Shown: in pieces, positions 17,079-24,912 of the stretch
How positions within the stretch are numbered: the first letter of the stretch is position 1
Layout: the number at the start of each line of letters is the position of its first letter
NCBI GenBank assembly: GCA_035627375.1
Contig: DASPLX010000012.1
Location: 1 to 33,580, forward strand
Origin: DASPLX01 sp035627375
GTDB lineage: Bacteria > Pseudomonadota > Gammaproteobacteria > Burkholderiales > Burkholderiaceae_D
Length of the DNA: 33,580 nt
Direction: 5' to 3'
Program-made: the position numbers and the translations under genes
Notes under the pieces: generated by a model
Told to the model about the DNA's origin: nothing
The model's database searches: none
The model's input: the letters and a program-made list of their open reading frames with translations, nothing else

Positions 17079-18866
17079 ATGAAGTCGTTCTGTTTGAGCG
17101 CAGCCCTGGCGGCGGCACTGGCCGCCGGCATGCCGATGGCGGCGGCGAAGACCTCGCCTGCCGATCCCGACAAGGTGCTGCGCTATATCTTCATTTCCTC
17201 GGAAACGGGTTTCGATCCCGCGCGCGCGCAGGATCTGTACTCGAGCCACATCGTGCAAGCCGTGTTCGAGCCGTTGTTCACCTACGACTACCTGGCGCGC
17301 CCGGCCAAGGTGGTGCCGCGCACCGCCGAAGCGCTGCCGGAAATCAGCCCCGACGGCCAGACCTACACGATCCGCCTGAAGAAGGGCATTTATTTCGCGG
17401 ACGATCCCGTCTTCGGCGGCAAGAAGCGCGAGCTGACGATGGCGGACTATCTCTATTCGTACAAGCGCCTGGTCGATCCGAAGATCCATTCGACCCACAG
17501 CTGGATCCTCGCCGGCAAGATCAAGGGCCTCGACGAACTGGTGGCGAAGGCCAAGGAAACCGGCAAGTTCGACTACGACGCGCCGATTCCCGGTTTCGAA
17601 CTGATCGACAAATACACGCTGCGCATCCATCTCAAGCAGCCGGATTTCAATCTCAGCCAGATGCTGGCGCACACCCCGACCGGCGCCGTGGCGCGCGAGG
17701 TGATCGAGAAATACCGCGACGCCCAGGGCATCGTGATGGCGCATCCGGTCGGCACCGGGCCCTATATCCTCAAGCAGTGGGTCCCCGGTTCGCGCATCGT
17801 CCTCGAGGCGAATCCCGATTTCCGCGGCTTCACCTGGGATTTCGAAGCGGGCAGCGACCCGGAAGACCAGAAGATCGTGGCGGCAATGAAGGGCAAGAAG
17901 ATGCCCCAGATCGGCCGCATCGAAGTCAGCGTGATCCTCGAGGACCAGGCGCGCTGGCTCGCCTTCCAGAACGGCGAGATCGACCTGTTCCAGCTCGACG
18001 GCCCGCTGGCGCCGAAGGCGCTCGACGGCAGCAAGCTCAAGCCCGAACTGCAGGCCAAGGGCATCCAGCTGTCGCGCATCGTCGATCCGGAATTGACGAT
18101 GTACTACTGGAACATGCAAGACCCCGTGCTGGGCGGCCTGTCCAAGGAAAAGATCGCCCTGCGCCGCGCCATCGCCATGGCGCACGACGTGGAAAACGAG
18201 ATCAAGCTGCTCTGGAACGGCCAGGCGGTGCCGCTCGAATATCCGATCCCGCCGGGCGTGGTCGGGCACGATCCGAATTACAAGAGCTCGCTGCGCTACG
18301 ACCCGGTGTTCGCCAACAAGCTGCTCGACAAGTTCGGCTACAAGGTCGGCCCCGACGGCTGGCGCCGCCTGCCCGACGGCAAGCCGTTCACCGTCACTTT
18401 CACCGCGCGCAACGAGTCCAACGGCCAGCTCCAGCTCGAACTCTGGAAGAAGACCTACGACTCGATCAAGATCCGCATGGAAGGCGACCGCAAGCCGTTC
18501 CCGGACATCCTCAAGCAAGAGAAGCAGTGCAAGATGCAGTCGCGCAATTCGCCGTGGCTGGCCGACTACCCTGACGGCGACAACTTCATGCAACTGTTCT
18601 ACGGGCCGAACTCGAAGCAGACCAACAACGGCTGCATGCAGATCGAGGAATACGACCGCATGTTCCGCGAGACGCAGAAGATGCCGGCCGGCCCGGAACG
18701 CGACGCCTTGTACCACAAGATGACGCGCATCATCGAAGTCTATTCCACCAGCCGCCTGGCCTACGCCCGCTATCGCAACATGCTGGCGCAGCCGCGCGTG
18801 GTCGGCTACAAGAAGCACCCGATCCTGCCGCAGGAATGGATGTATTTCGATGTCGAGAAACGCTGA
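17079..18866 (+). CDS. ABC transporter solute-binding protein, family 5 (seventh of seven)
   Basis: Periplasmic binding protein of 595 residues. The ATG at 17079 is preferred over a TTG at 17070 because AAGGAG (17062-17067) is 11 nt from the ATG but only 2 nt from the TTG. The signal peptide runs to about MAAA. It is the most divergent copy: it has VILEDQARWLAFQNGEID instead of the EEEQ version, and YPDGDNFMQLFYGPNSKQ near the C-terminus as in copy 1. The paired cysteines are retained at 484 and 519. The last lines keep the KHPI--EWMYFD ending. It closes the array and is 46 nt before the exported metallopeptidase, so the two are probably cotranscribed. Copies 1 and 7 bracketing the more similar copies 2-6 suggests internal expansion of the array. 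Confidence 0.94.
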   Translation: MKSFCLSAALAAALAAGMPMAAAKTSPADPDKVLRYIFISSETGFDPARAQDLYSSHIVQAVFEPLFTYDYLARPAKVVPRTAEALPEISPDGQTYTIRLKKGIYFADDPVFGGKKRELTMADYLYSYKRLVDPKIHSTHSWILAGKIKGLDELVAKAKETGKFDYDAPIPGFELIDKYTLRIHLKQPDFNLSQMLAHTPTGAVAREVIEKYRDAQGIVMAHPVGTGPYILKQWVPGSRIVLEANPDFRGFTWDFEAGSDPEDQKIVAAMKGKKMPQIGRIEVSVILEDQARWLAFQNGEIDLFQLDGPLAPKALDGSKLKPELQAKGIQLSRIVDPELTMYYWNMQDPVLGGLSKEKIALRRAIAMAHDVENEIKLLWNGQAVPLEYPIPPGVVGHDPNYKSSLRYDPVFANKLLDKFGYKVGPDGWRRLPDGKPFTVTFTARNESNGQLQLELWKKTYDSIKIRMEGDRKPFPDILKQEKQCKMQSRNSPWLADYPDGDNFMQLFYGPNSKQTNNGCMQIEEYDRMFRETQKMPAGPERDALYHKMTRIIEVYSTSRLAYARYRNMLAQPRVVGYKKHPILPQEWMYFDVEKR

Positions 18867-18912
18867 ACCGAATCACCGCCAACCCGTTTTATTTTCACAA
18901 AAGAGCATAACC

Positions 18913-20919
18913 ATGAGACATGCATATTTCCTCAAGCCGCTCGGCGCCGCGCTGCTGGCGCTGGGCTTCGCCCAGGCCGGCGCCCAGGCCGCCGACCGCC
19001 CCACGATTCCGCTGCTGAAGGCGGAAGAGATCAAGCCGTTCTGCGACAAGGGCCTCGACGGCCTGAAGAAGCAGGTCGCCACGATGGAGCAGGTCAAGCC
19101 CGGCGCGGTTCCGGCGAAGAAGCTGTTCGCCGAATGGAACGACCTGCAGATCGCTCTCGAGGACTTGCAAGGGCCGATCGACGTCCTCAACAACATGTCT
19201 CCCGATGCGGCGGTGCGCTCCAATGCCGAGACTTGCCTGGTCGAGGCCAGCAAGTTCGGCACCGATCTGTATCAAAGCGAAAAGCTGTACGCGCGCTTCA
19301 AGGCCGCCAAGCCGGGCGACGCCATCGAAACCAAGCTGCGCAAGGATGTGCTGGACGGCTTCGAGGACACCGGCGTGTCGCTGCCGGCCGACAAGAAAAA
19401 GCGCATGAAGGAAATCCTCACGCGCATCGAAGAACTGAGCCAGGCCTTCGCGCGCAACAAGCGCGACAACACCGAGAAGCAGACCTTCACGCCGGAAGAA
19501 GTGAAGGGCCTGCCGCAGGCATACCTGGACAAGGCCAAGCGCGACGACAAGGGCAACTACCTGCTCGGCTATTCCTACCCCGAGTACTATCCGTTCATGG
19601 AATACGCGGACAACGCCGATGCGCGCCGCCGCTACATGATCGGTTTCGCGAACCAGGGCACCGCCAAGAACCCGCCCATCCTCAAGGAAGCGATGGACCT
19701 GCGCCTCGAAATGGCCAAGCTGTTCGACCTGCCGAGCTACGCGCATTACGTGATCCGCCGCCGCATGGCGCAGACGCCGGAAGCGGTCAACAAATTCCTG
19801 GCCGAAGTGCAGGGCGTGGTCGCCACCCTGGAGAAGAAGGAAATCGAAGAGCTGCGCGCATTCAAGGCCGAGACGCTCAAGCAGCCGCTGGCCGAGACCA
19901 GGCTCGAGCGCTGGGATCTCTCCTACTGGCAGCGCAAGCTGAAGCAGGCGCGCTACAACCTCGACCAGAACGAACTGCGCAAGTACTTCCCGACCGACGC
20001 CGCCGTCGCCTGGGCGCTGCACGTGTCCGGCCAGCTGTACGGCGTGGAATTCAAGCGCGCCGAAGTGCCGGTCTGGCATGCCGACGTCCAGTACTACGAC
20101 GTGTTCGACAGCAAGACCAAGCAGCGCATCGCCGGCGCCTATCTCGACCTGTTCCCGCGCGAAGGCAAGTACGGCCACGCGGCCGCCTGGCCGGCGCGCG
20201 GCTCGTCCACGCTCGCCAAGCGCACCCCGTTCTCGGTGCTGGTCACCAACTTCGACCGCGTCGGCCTGAACGGCGACGAGCTGGAAACGCTGGTCCATGA
20301 ATTCGGCCACGTGCTGCACGGCGTGCTGTCGAACACGCGCTATGTCGCCCAATCCGGCACCAGCGTCGAGCGCGACTTCGTCGAAGCGCCGTCCCAGATG
20401 TACGAAGAATGGGCGCGCCGCAAGGAATCGCTGGCGCTGCTGTCGAGCTTCTGCAAGACCGCCTGCCCGACCGTGGACGACGCGCTGCTGCAGCGCATGA
20501 CCGCCGCCCACAACTTCGGCCGGGGCATCCGCTACGCGCGTCAGCTGTTGTACGCAAGCTACGACATGAACCTGCACAACGAAAAATCGGGCGAGCCGCT
20601 CGCCATCTGGCAGAAGATGGAAGGCGCCACGCCGCTCGGCCACGTGCCGGGCACCGAGTTCCCGGGCCAGTTCGGCCACTACATGGGCGGCTACGCGGCC
20701 GGCTACTACGGCTACATGTGGTCGGAAGTGCTGGCGCTCGACATGCTGTCGCGCTATAACGGCAAGCTGATGAATCCGGAGACCGGCCGCTGGTATCGCA
20801 AGACCATCCTGTCGCGCGGCAGCGAAACGCGCGGCGGCGAACTGGTCAAGACCTTCCTCGGACGCGCGCCGAACAACAAGGCGTTCTTCGACGAAATCAT
20901 GGGCAAGCGCCTGCACTGA
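18913..20919 (+). CDS. M3 family metallopeptidase with signal peptide (oligopeptidase)
   Basis: Zinc oligopeptidase of the thimet oligopeptidase/oligopeptidase A group (family M3), 668 residues. The start at 18913 was chosen because it opens a clear signal peptide (MRHAYFLKPLGAALLALGF to AGAQA); a further 21 in-frame codons upstream look non-coding. The catalytic HEFGH is at residues 462-466, followed by the third-ligand region (DFVEAPSQMYEEW) and the typical C-terminal HYMGGYAAGYYGYMWSEV motif. Most bacterial M3 enzymes are cytoplasmic, so export to the periplasm is notable, though not unique. M3 enzymes cut short peptides, usually under about 20 residues. Placed between the binding proteins and the permeases, it probably trims or clears peptides before import. 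A hairpin (20930-20953) follows the gene. Confidence 0.94.
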   Translation: MRHAYFLKPLGAALLALGFAQAGAQAADRPTIPLLKAEEIKPFCDKGLDGLKKQVATMEQVKPGAVPAKKLFAEWNDLQIALEDLQGPIDVLNNMSPDAAVRSNAETCLVEASKFGTDLYQSEKLYARFKAAKPGDAIETKLRKDVLDGFEDTGVSLPADKKKRMKEILTRIEELSQAFARNKRDNTEKQTFTPEEVKGLPQAYLDKAKRDDKGNYLLGYSYPEYYPFMEYADNADARRRYMIGFANQGTAKNPPILKEAMDLRLEMAKLFDLPSYAHYVIRRRMAQTPEAVNKFLAEVQGVVATLEKKEIEELRAFKAETLKQPLAETRLERWDLSYWQRKLKQARYNLDQNELRKYFPTDAAVAWALHVSGQLYGVEFKRAEVPVWHADVQYYDVFDSKTKQRIAGAYLDLFPREGKYGHAAAWPARGSSTLAKRTPFSVLVTNFDRVGLNGDELETLVHEFGHVLHGVLSNTRYVAQSGTSVERDFVEAPSQMYEEWARRKESLALLSSFCKTACPTVDDALLQRMTAAHNFGRGIRYARQLLYASYDMNLHNEKSGEPLAIWQKMEGATPLGHVPGTEFPGQFGHYMGGYAAGYYGYMWSEVLALDMLSRYNGKLMNPETGRWYRKTILSRGSETRGGELVKTFLGRAPNNKAFFDEIMGKRLH

Positions 20920-20929
20920 CCAGCGCCAT

Positions 20930-20953
20930 CCCCCGTCCGCGCGCGGGCGGGGG
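20930..20953 (+). terminator. GC-rich hairpin without T-tract (possible attenuator or RNA stabiliser)
   Basis: CCCCCGTCCGC (20930-20940) pairs with GCGGGCGGGGG (20943-20953), with one G-U pair. No T-run follows, so complete termination is unlikely. It lies 10 nt after the metallopeptidase stop and 56 nt before the first permease. It could protect the upstream mRNA, giving more binding protein than translocator as in many ABC importer operons. Confidence 0.5.
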
Positions 20954-21008
20954 AGCGTAGGATACCGGACCAATATTTTTAGAAGCAGGAAGAAGGAAGA
21001 GGAATGCG

Positions 21009-21947
21009 ATGACAGCCTATATATTGCGACGCCTGTGGCAGATGCTGCCCACCATGCTGGGCGTGATCGTGCTGGTGTTTGTTTTGTTCAACTGGGTCGG
21101 CGGCGACCCGGCCTATATCCTGGCCGGCAAGATGTCCAACCCCGAGCAGATCGCGAATATCCGCAAGCAGCTCGGTATCGACCAGCCGTATTACGTGCAG
21201 CTCTGGATCTTCGTCAAGCAGATCGTGACCTTCGATTTCGGCGCCAGCTGGAGCACCGGCGAGTCGGTATCGAACGTGATCCTGACGCGCCTCGGCCCGT
21301 CGCTGACCGTGCTGATCCCGCTGACGATCCTCGAAACGCTGCTGGCCGTCGCGCTGGCGCTGGGCATCGCCTTCGTGCGCGGCTCGCTGACCGATCGCGC
21401 GGTGATGATCGCCTGCACCGTCGGCCTGTCGATCTCGATCCTGGTCTACATCATCGTGTTCCAGTACTGGTTCGCCTACAAGCTCGGCCTGTTCCCGGTG
21501 CAGGGCTGGGGCGACAACTTCTTCGAAAACCTGTTCCGCTTCTCCGCGCTGCCGATCCTGATCGGCCTGACCGTGGGCCTGGCGCCGAACCTGCGCCTGT
21601 TCCGCACCTTCGTGCTGGACGAGGTCAACCAAGACTACGTGCGCACTGCGCGCGCCAAGGGCTTGTCCGAGCGTCGCATCGTCTGGGTGCACGTGCTGCG
21701 CAACGCCTCCATCCCGATCATCACGCACGTCATGTCGAACCTGCCGTATCTGCTGATCGGCGCCTTCCTGATCGAACGCTTCTTCTCGATCCCCGGCATC
21801 GGCCGCGAAGTGATCCTGGCGGTCGAACGCAGCGACTTCCCGGTGATCAAGGCGGTCACCGTGTATGTCGCCGCCGCGACGATGATCTTCAATCTGTTGA
21901 CCGACCTGATGTACCAGGCCGTCGACCCGCGCGTACAACTCAAGTAG
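21009..21947 (+). CDS. ABC transporter permease, DppB/OppB type
   Basis: Inner-membrane channel subunit, 312 residues, the usual length. The start at 21009 follows an AGGAAGAGGA stretch. It begins with the family-typical YILRRLWQMLPTMLGV transmembrane helix, then GDPAYILAG and the IANIRKQLGIDQPYYVQ segment known from DppB/OppB proteins, and five further helices. The cytoplasmic EAA loop (about residues 203-232, DYVRTARAKGLSERRI), which docks on the ATPase, is intact. The C-terminus DLMYQAVDPRVQLK is standard. It is 19 nt from the DppC-type partner. It is the only such permease for the seven binding proteins in this window. Substrate class (peptide) follows from the family. Confidence 0.95.
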   Translation: MTAYILRRLWQMLPTMLGVIVLVFVLFNWVGGDPAYILAGKMSNPEQIANIRKQLGIDQPYYVQLWIFVKQIVTFDFGASWSTGESVSNVILTRLGPSLTVLIPLTILETLLAVALALGIAFVRGSLTDRAVMIACTVGLSISILVYIIVFQYWFAYKLGLFPVQGWGDNFFENLFRFSALPILIGLTVGLAPNLRLFRTFVLDEVNQDYVRTARAKGLSERRIVWVHVLRNASIPIITHVMSNLPYLLIGAFLIERFFSIPGIGREVILAVERSDFPVIKAVTVYVAAATMIFNLLTDLMYQAVDPRVQLK

Positions 21948-21966
21948 AACATTGCAGGGAACGGAC

Positions 21967-23091
21967 ATGACTCAAAATCAACCGAAAGTTTCGCCCGGCC
22001 TGTGGGCGCTCGCGTGGCGCCGCCTGCGCGGCGACCGCCTCGCCATGGGCGCCATGGCCATCGTCATCCTATGGCTCGTCGTCATCGCCTTGTCGTTCAC
22101 CGGCATCGTGGCCAAGGACTGGGACGCCGAGGTCGGCGTCAACTACGCGCCGCCGACCTTCGTCGGCCCGCAGAGCGCCGCCGACAAGATCATGGGCGGC
22201 ACCGAAGACAACGCCCCGCCGCCGGAGAATCCTCTCGATCCGCTGAAGGACATCATCCGCGAACTGCGCGCCTCGTCCGCTGCCGCCGGAACCGCCGCCG
22301 CGGATTCCCAGCCGGTGGAGGACTACGGCATCAAGGATCCGCTCGAGAAGGAAATGGCCGAGATCCGCGCGGAGCTGTCCAAGGCCGGCGCCAAGGCCGC
22401 CGTCGCGAAGCAGGAAACCCTGCCGTTCGGCGCCGACAAGTGGGGCCACGACGTGATCAAGAAGACCATCAAGGGCGCCGAGACCTCGATCATCGTCGGC
22501 ATCGTCGCCGCCCTGCTGGCGACCGCGCTCGGCACCCTCTTCGGCGCGCTGGCCGGCTACTACGGCAAGTGGGTCGACGACACCTTCAACTGGTTCTACA
22601 GCGTGTTCACCTCCGTGCCTTACCTGCTGCTGATCCTGGCGGTCGCCGCCGTGCTGCAGCAGAAGGGCGTGATGACGATCATCCTGATCCTCGGCCTGAC
22701 CGGCTGGACCGGCACCTTCCGCCTGATCCGCGCCGAATACATGAAGCACAAGGCGCGCGAATACGTGTGGGCGGCCGACGCGATCGGCGCCACCAACATG
22801 CGCAAGATGTTCACGCACATCTTCCCCAACGTCTCGCACGTGGCGCTGGTGCAGATCTCGATCCTGGTGGTGAGCTTCATCAAATCGGAAGTCATCCTGT
22901 CCTTCCTCGGCTTCGGCGTGCCGGTCGGCACCGTGTCGTGGGGCAGCATGCTGAACGAGGCGCAGAACGAACTGATCCTGGGCAAGTGGTGGCAACTGAC
23001 CGCGGCCAGCGTGGCCATGGCGGTGCTGGTGACGGCATTCTCCATGTTCACCGATGCGTTGCGCGATGCGCTTGATCCGAAGCTGAAATAA
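21967..23091 (+). CDS. ABC transporter permease, DppC/OppC type, with extended periplasmic insert
   Basis: Second channel subunit, 374 residues, about 70-80 longer than usual for DppC. The ATG at 21967 is used (upstream AGGGA); a TTG at 21952 is also in frame. The N-terminus (LWALAWRRLRGDRLAMGAM) and first helix (about 26-47) are typical. Between residues about 60 and 150 lies extra sequence, rich in Pro, Ala, Asp and Glu, including a predicted amphipathic helix (PLEKEMAEIRAELSKAGAK). The family pattern resumes at LPFGADKWGHDVIKKTIKGA, with five more helices and the EAA loop (YVWAADAIGATNMRKMF). The insert faces the periplasm and could contact binding proteins. It is followed after 12 nt by the ATPase gene. 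Confidence 0.94.
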   Translation: MTQNQPKVSPGLWALAWRRLRGDRLAMGAMAIVILWLVVIALSFTGIVAKDWDAEVGVNYAPPTFVGPQSAADKIMGGTEDNAPPPENPLDPLKDIIRELRASSAAAGTAAADSQPVEDYGIKDPLEKEMAEIRAELSKAGAKAAVAKQETLPFGADKWGHDVIKKTIKGAETSIIVGIVAALLATALGTLFGALAGYYGKWVDDTFNWFYSVFTSVPYLLLILAVAAVLQQKGVMTIILILGLTGWTGTFRLIRAEYMKHKAREYVWAADAIGATNMRKMFTHIFPNVSHVALVQISILVVSFIKSEVILSFLGFGVPVGTVSWGSMLNEAQNELILGKWWQLTAASVAMAVLVTAFSMFTDALRDALDPKLK

Positions 23092-23103
23092 GAGGCTGCC
23101 ACC

Positions 23104-24810
23104 ATGACTGAAATGAATCAGAACCAATCCCCGCTGCTCAAGGTCAGCGACCTGCGCGTCAGCTTCAAGACCGACAAGACCCATTACGTCGAAGCGGTCA
23201 AGGGCGTGTCCTTCGAAATCCCGCGCAATGCGACCGTCGCCCTGGTCGGCGAATCGGGCTCCGGCAAGTCGGTCAGCTCGCTGGCCGTGATGGGCCTGCT
23301 CGACCCGGCCACCTCGCTGATCGCGCCGACCTCGCGCCTCGAATTCGAAGGCAAGAACCTGCTCGAGATGAGCATGAAGGAGCGCCGCGACCTGTGCGGC
23401 AAGGACATCTCGATGATCTTCCAGGAGCCGATGACCTCGCTGAACCCGGTGTTCACGGTCGGCTTCCAGATCGCCGAGGTGCTGCGCCTGCACATGGGCA
23501 TGAGCCCGAAGCAGGCGCGCGCCCGCGCCATCGAACTGCTCGACGAAGTCGGCATCCCGAACCCGAAGCAGAAGATCGACGCCTACCCGAGCCAGATGTC
23601 CGGCGGCCAGCAACAGCGCGTGATGATCGCGATGGCGATCGCCTGCGAACCGAAGCTCCTGATCGCCGACGAACCGACCACGGCGCTCGACGTCACGATC
23701 CAGAAGCAGATCATCGACCTGATCGGCGAGCTCCAGAAAAAGCATCACATGTCGGTGCTGTTCATCACCCACGACCTGGCGCTGGTCGGCGAGATCGCCG
23801 ACCGCGTGATCGTGATGCGCAACGGCGAGATCCGCGAAGCCGGCGAGATCCACCAGATCTTCAACGAGCCGCGCGATTCCTACACCAAGGCGCTGCTGCG
23901 CTGCCGTCCGTCGCTCGATTCGCGTCCGATGCGGCTGCCGGTGATCGACGACTTCATGAACGGCGGCGATGAGCCCGCGATCACGCACCAGGAGCGTTCG
24001 CGCGGCATCGTCGGCGGCGAAGAGATCGTGCTCGACGTGCGCAACCTCGGCAAGAGCTTCTACACGCGCGAAGGCTTGTTCGGCAAGAAGGAATTCCAGG
24101 CGGTCAAGGACGTATCGTTCCAGCTGCCGCGCGGCAAGACGCTCGGCGTGGTCGGCGAATCCGGCTCGGGCAAGACCACGGTCGGCCTGACGCTGCTGCG
24201 CCTGCACGAAGCCACGCGCGGCCAGGCATTCTTCGAAGGCAAGGACATCCTGTCGATGTCGAACCAGGAATTCCTGGCCTACAAGAAGCGCATCCAGATC
24301 ATCTTCCAGAATCCGTATGCGTCGCTGAATCCGCGCTTCACGATCGGCCAGATCCTGCTCGAGCCGATGCGCATCCACAACATCGGCGCCAACGACGGCG
24401 AGCGCACGGCGATGGCTTACCAGCTGCTCAAGCGCGTCGGCCTGCCGGAAACGGCCTTCCACCGCTATCCGCACGAATTCTCGGGCGGCCAGCGCCAGCG
24501 CATCGCGATCGCGCGCTGCCTGACGATGAAGCCGGAAGTGCTGGTGTGCGACGAATCGGTATCCGCGCTCGACGTCTCGGTGCAGGCGCAGGTGCTGAAC
24601 CTGCTGCAGGAATTGCAGGAAGAGTACAAGCTGTCCTACATCTTCATTTCGCACGACCTCGCCGTCGTCAAATACATCGCCGACCAGGTGATGGTGATGA
24701 ACCACGGCGAAGTGGTGGAGATGGCGAATTCGGACGAGCTGTACCGCGATCCGAAGCATCCCTACACGCGCACGCTGCTCGGCGCGATTCCGCGCGGTTT
24801 GGCGCACTAA
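23104..24810 (+). CDS. Fused double ATP-binding protein of the peptide importer (DppD-DppF type)
   Basis: Energises the importer, with both nucleotide-binding domains in one chain of 568 residues, as in GsiA or YejF. Domain 1 has Walker A GESGSGKS (residues 49-56), signature SGGQQQR (from 166) and Walker B LLIADEPTT (D189, E190). Domain 2 has Walker A GESGSGKT (351-358), signature SGGQRQR (from 460) and Walker B LVCDES (D483, E484). All catalytic residues needed for ATP hydrolysis look intact in both halves. A linker (about 275-305) joins them; the C-terminal DPKHPYTRTLLGAIP segment is typical of oligopeptide ATPases. The ATG at 23104 is preferred; an ATG three codons later is possible. A strong terminator follows at 24860. 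Confidence 0.96.
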   Translation: MTEMNQNQSPLLKVSDLRVSFKTDKTHYVEAVKGVSFEIPRNATVALVGESGSGKSVSSLAVMGLLDPATSLIAPTSRLEFEGKNLLEMSMKERRDLCGKDISMIFQEPMTSLNPVFTVGFQIAEVLRLHMGMSPKQARARAIELLDEVGIPNPKQKIDAYPSQMSGGQQQRVMIAMAIACEPKLLIADEPTTALDVTIQKQIIDLIGELQKKHHMSVLFITHDLALVGEIADRVIVMRNGEIREAGEIHQIFNEPRDSYTKALLRCRPSLDSRPMRLPVIDDFMNGGDEPAITHQERSRGIVGGEEIVLDVRNLGKSFYTREGLFGKKEFQAVKDVSFQLPRGKTLGVVGESGSGKTTVGLTLLRLHEATRGQAFFEGKDILSMSNQEFLAYKKRIQIIFQNPYASLNPRFTIGQILLEPMRIHNIGANDGERTAMAYQLLKRVGLPETAFHRYPHEFSGGQRQRIAIARCLTMKPEVLVCDESVSALDVSVQAQVLNLLQELQEEYKLSYIFISHDLAVVKYIADQVMVMNHGEVVEMANSDELYRDPKHPYTRTLLGAIPRGLAH

Positions 24811-24859
24811 GCGGCAGGAAGCGGATGCGGGTATGATCGGCATCCGCGCATCCACATCC

Positions 24860-24900
24860 ATGGCGGTTGCGTTCACGAGACGCAGCCGCCATTTTTATTA
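24860..24900 (+). terminator. Intrinsic terminator between the ATPase and TldD-type genes
   Basis: ATGGCGGTTGCGT (24860-24872) pairs with ACGCAGCCGCCAT (24880-24892) with one G-U pair and a 7-nt loop, followed by TTTTTATT. The next gene's ribosome binding site (GAGGT, 24903-24907) lies directly after it. Either the protease pair has limited readthrough expression or a promoter I could not identify. Confidence 0.85.
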
Positions 24901-24912
24901 ATGAGGTAACTC

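Noticed and set aside
24811..24912. Hidden RiPP precursor peptide ahead of the TldD/TldE pair
   Set aside because: The interval is filled by a terminator and a ribosome binding site; no short ORF with a start signal fits. No modification enzyme or exporter for such a peptide is present.
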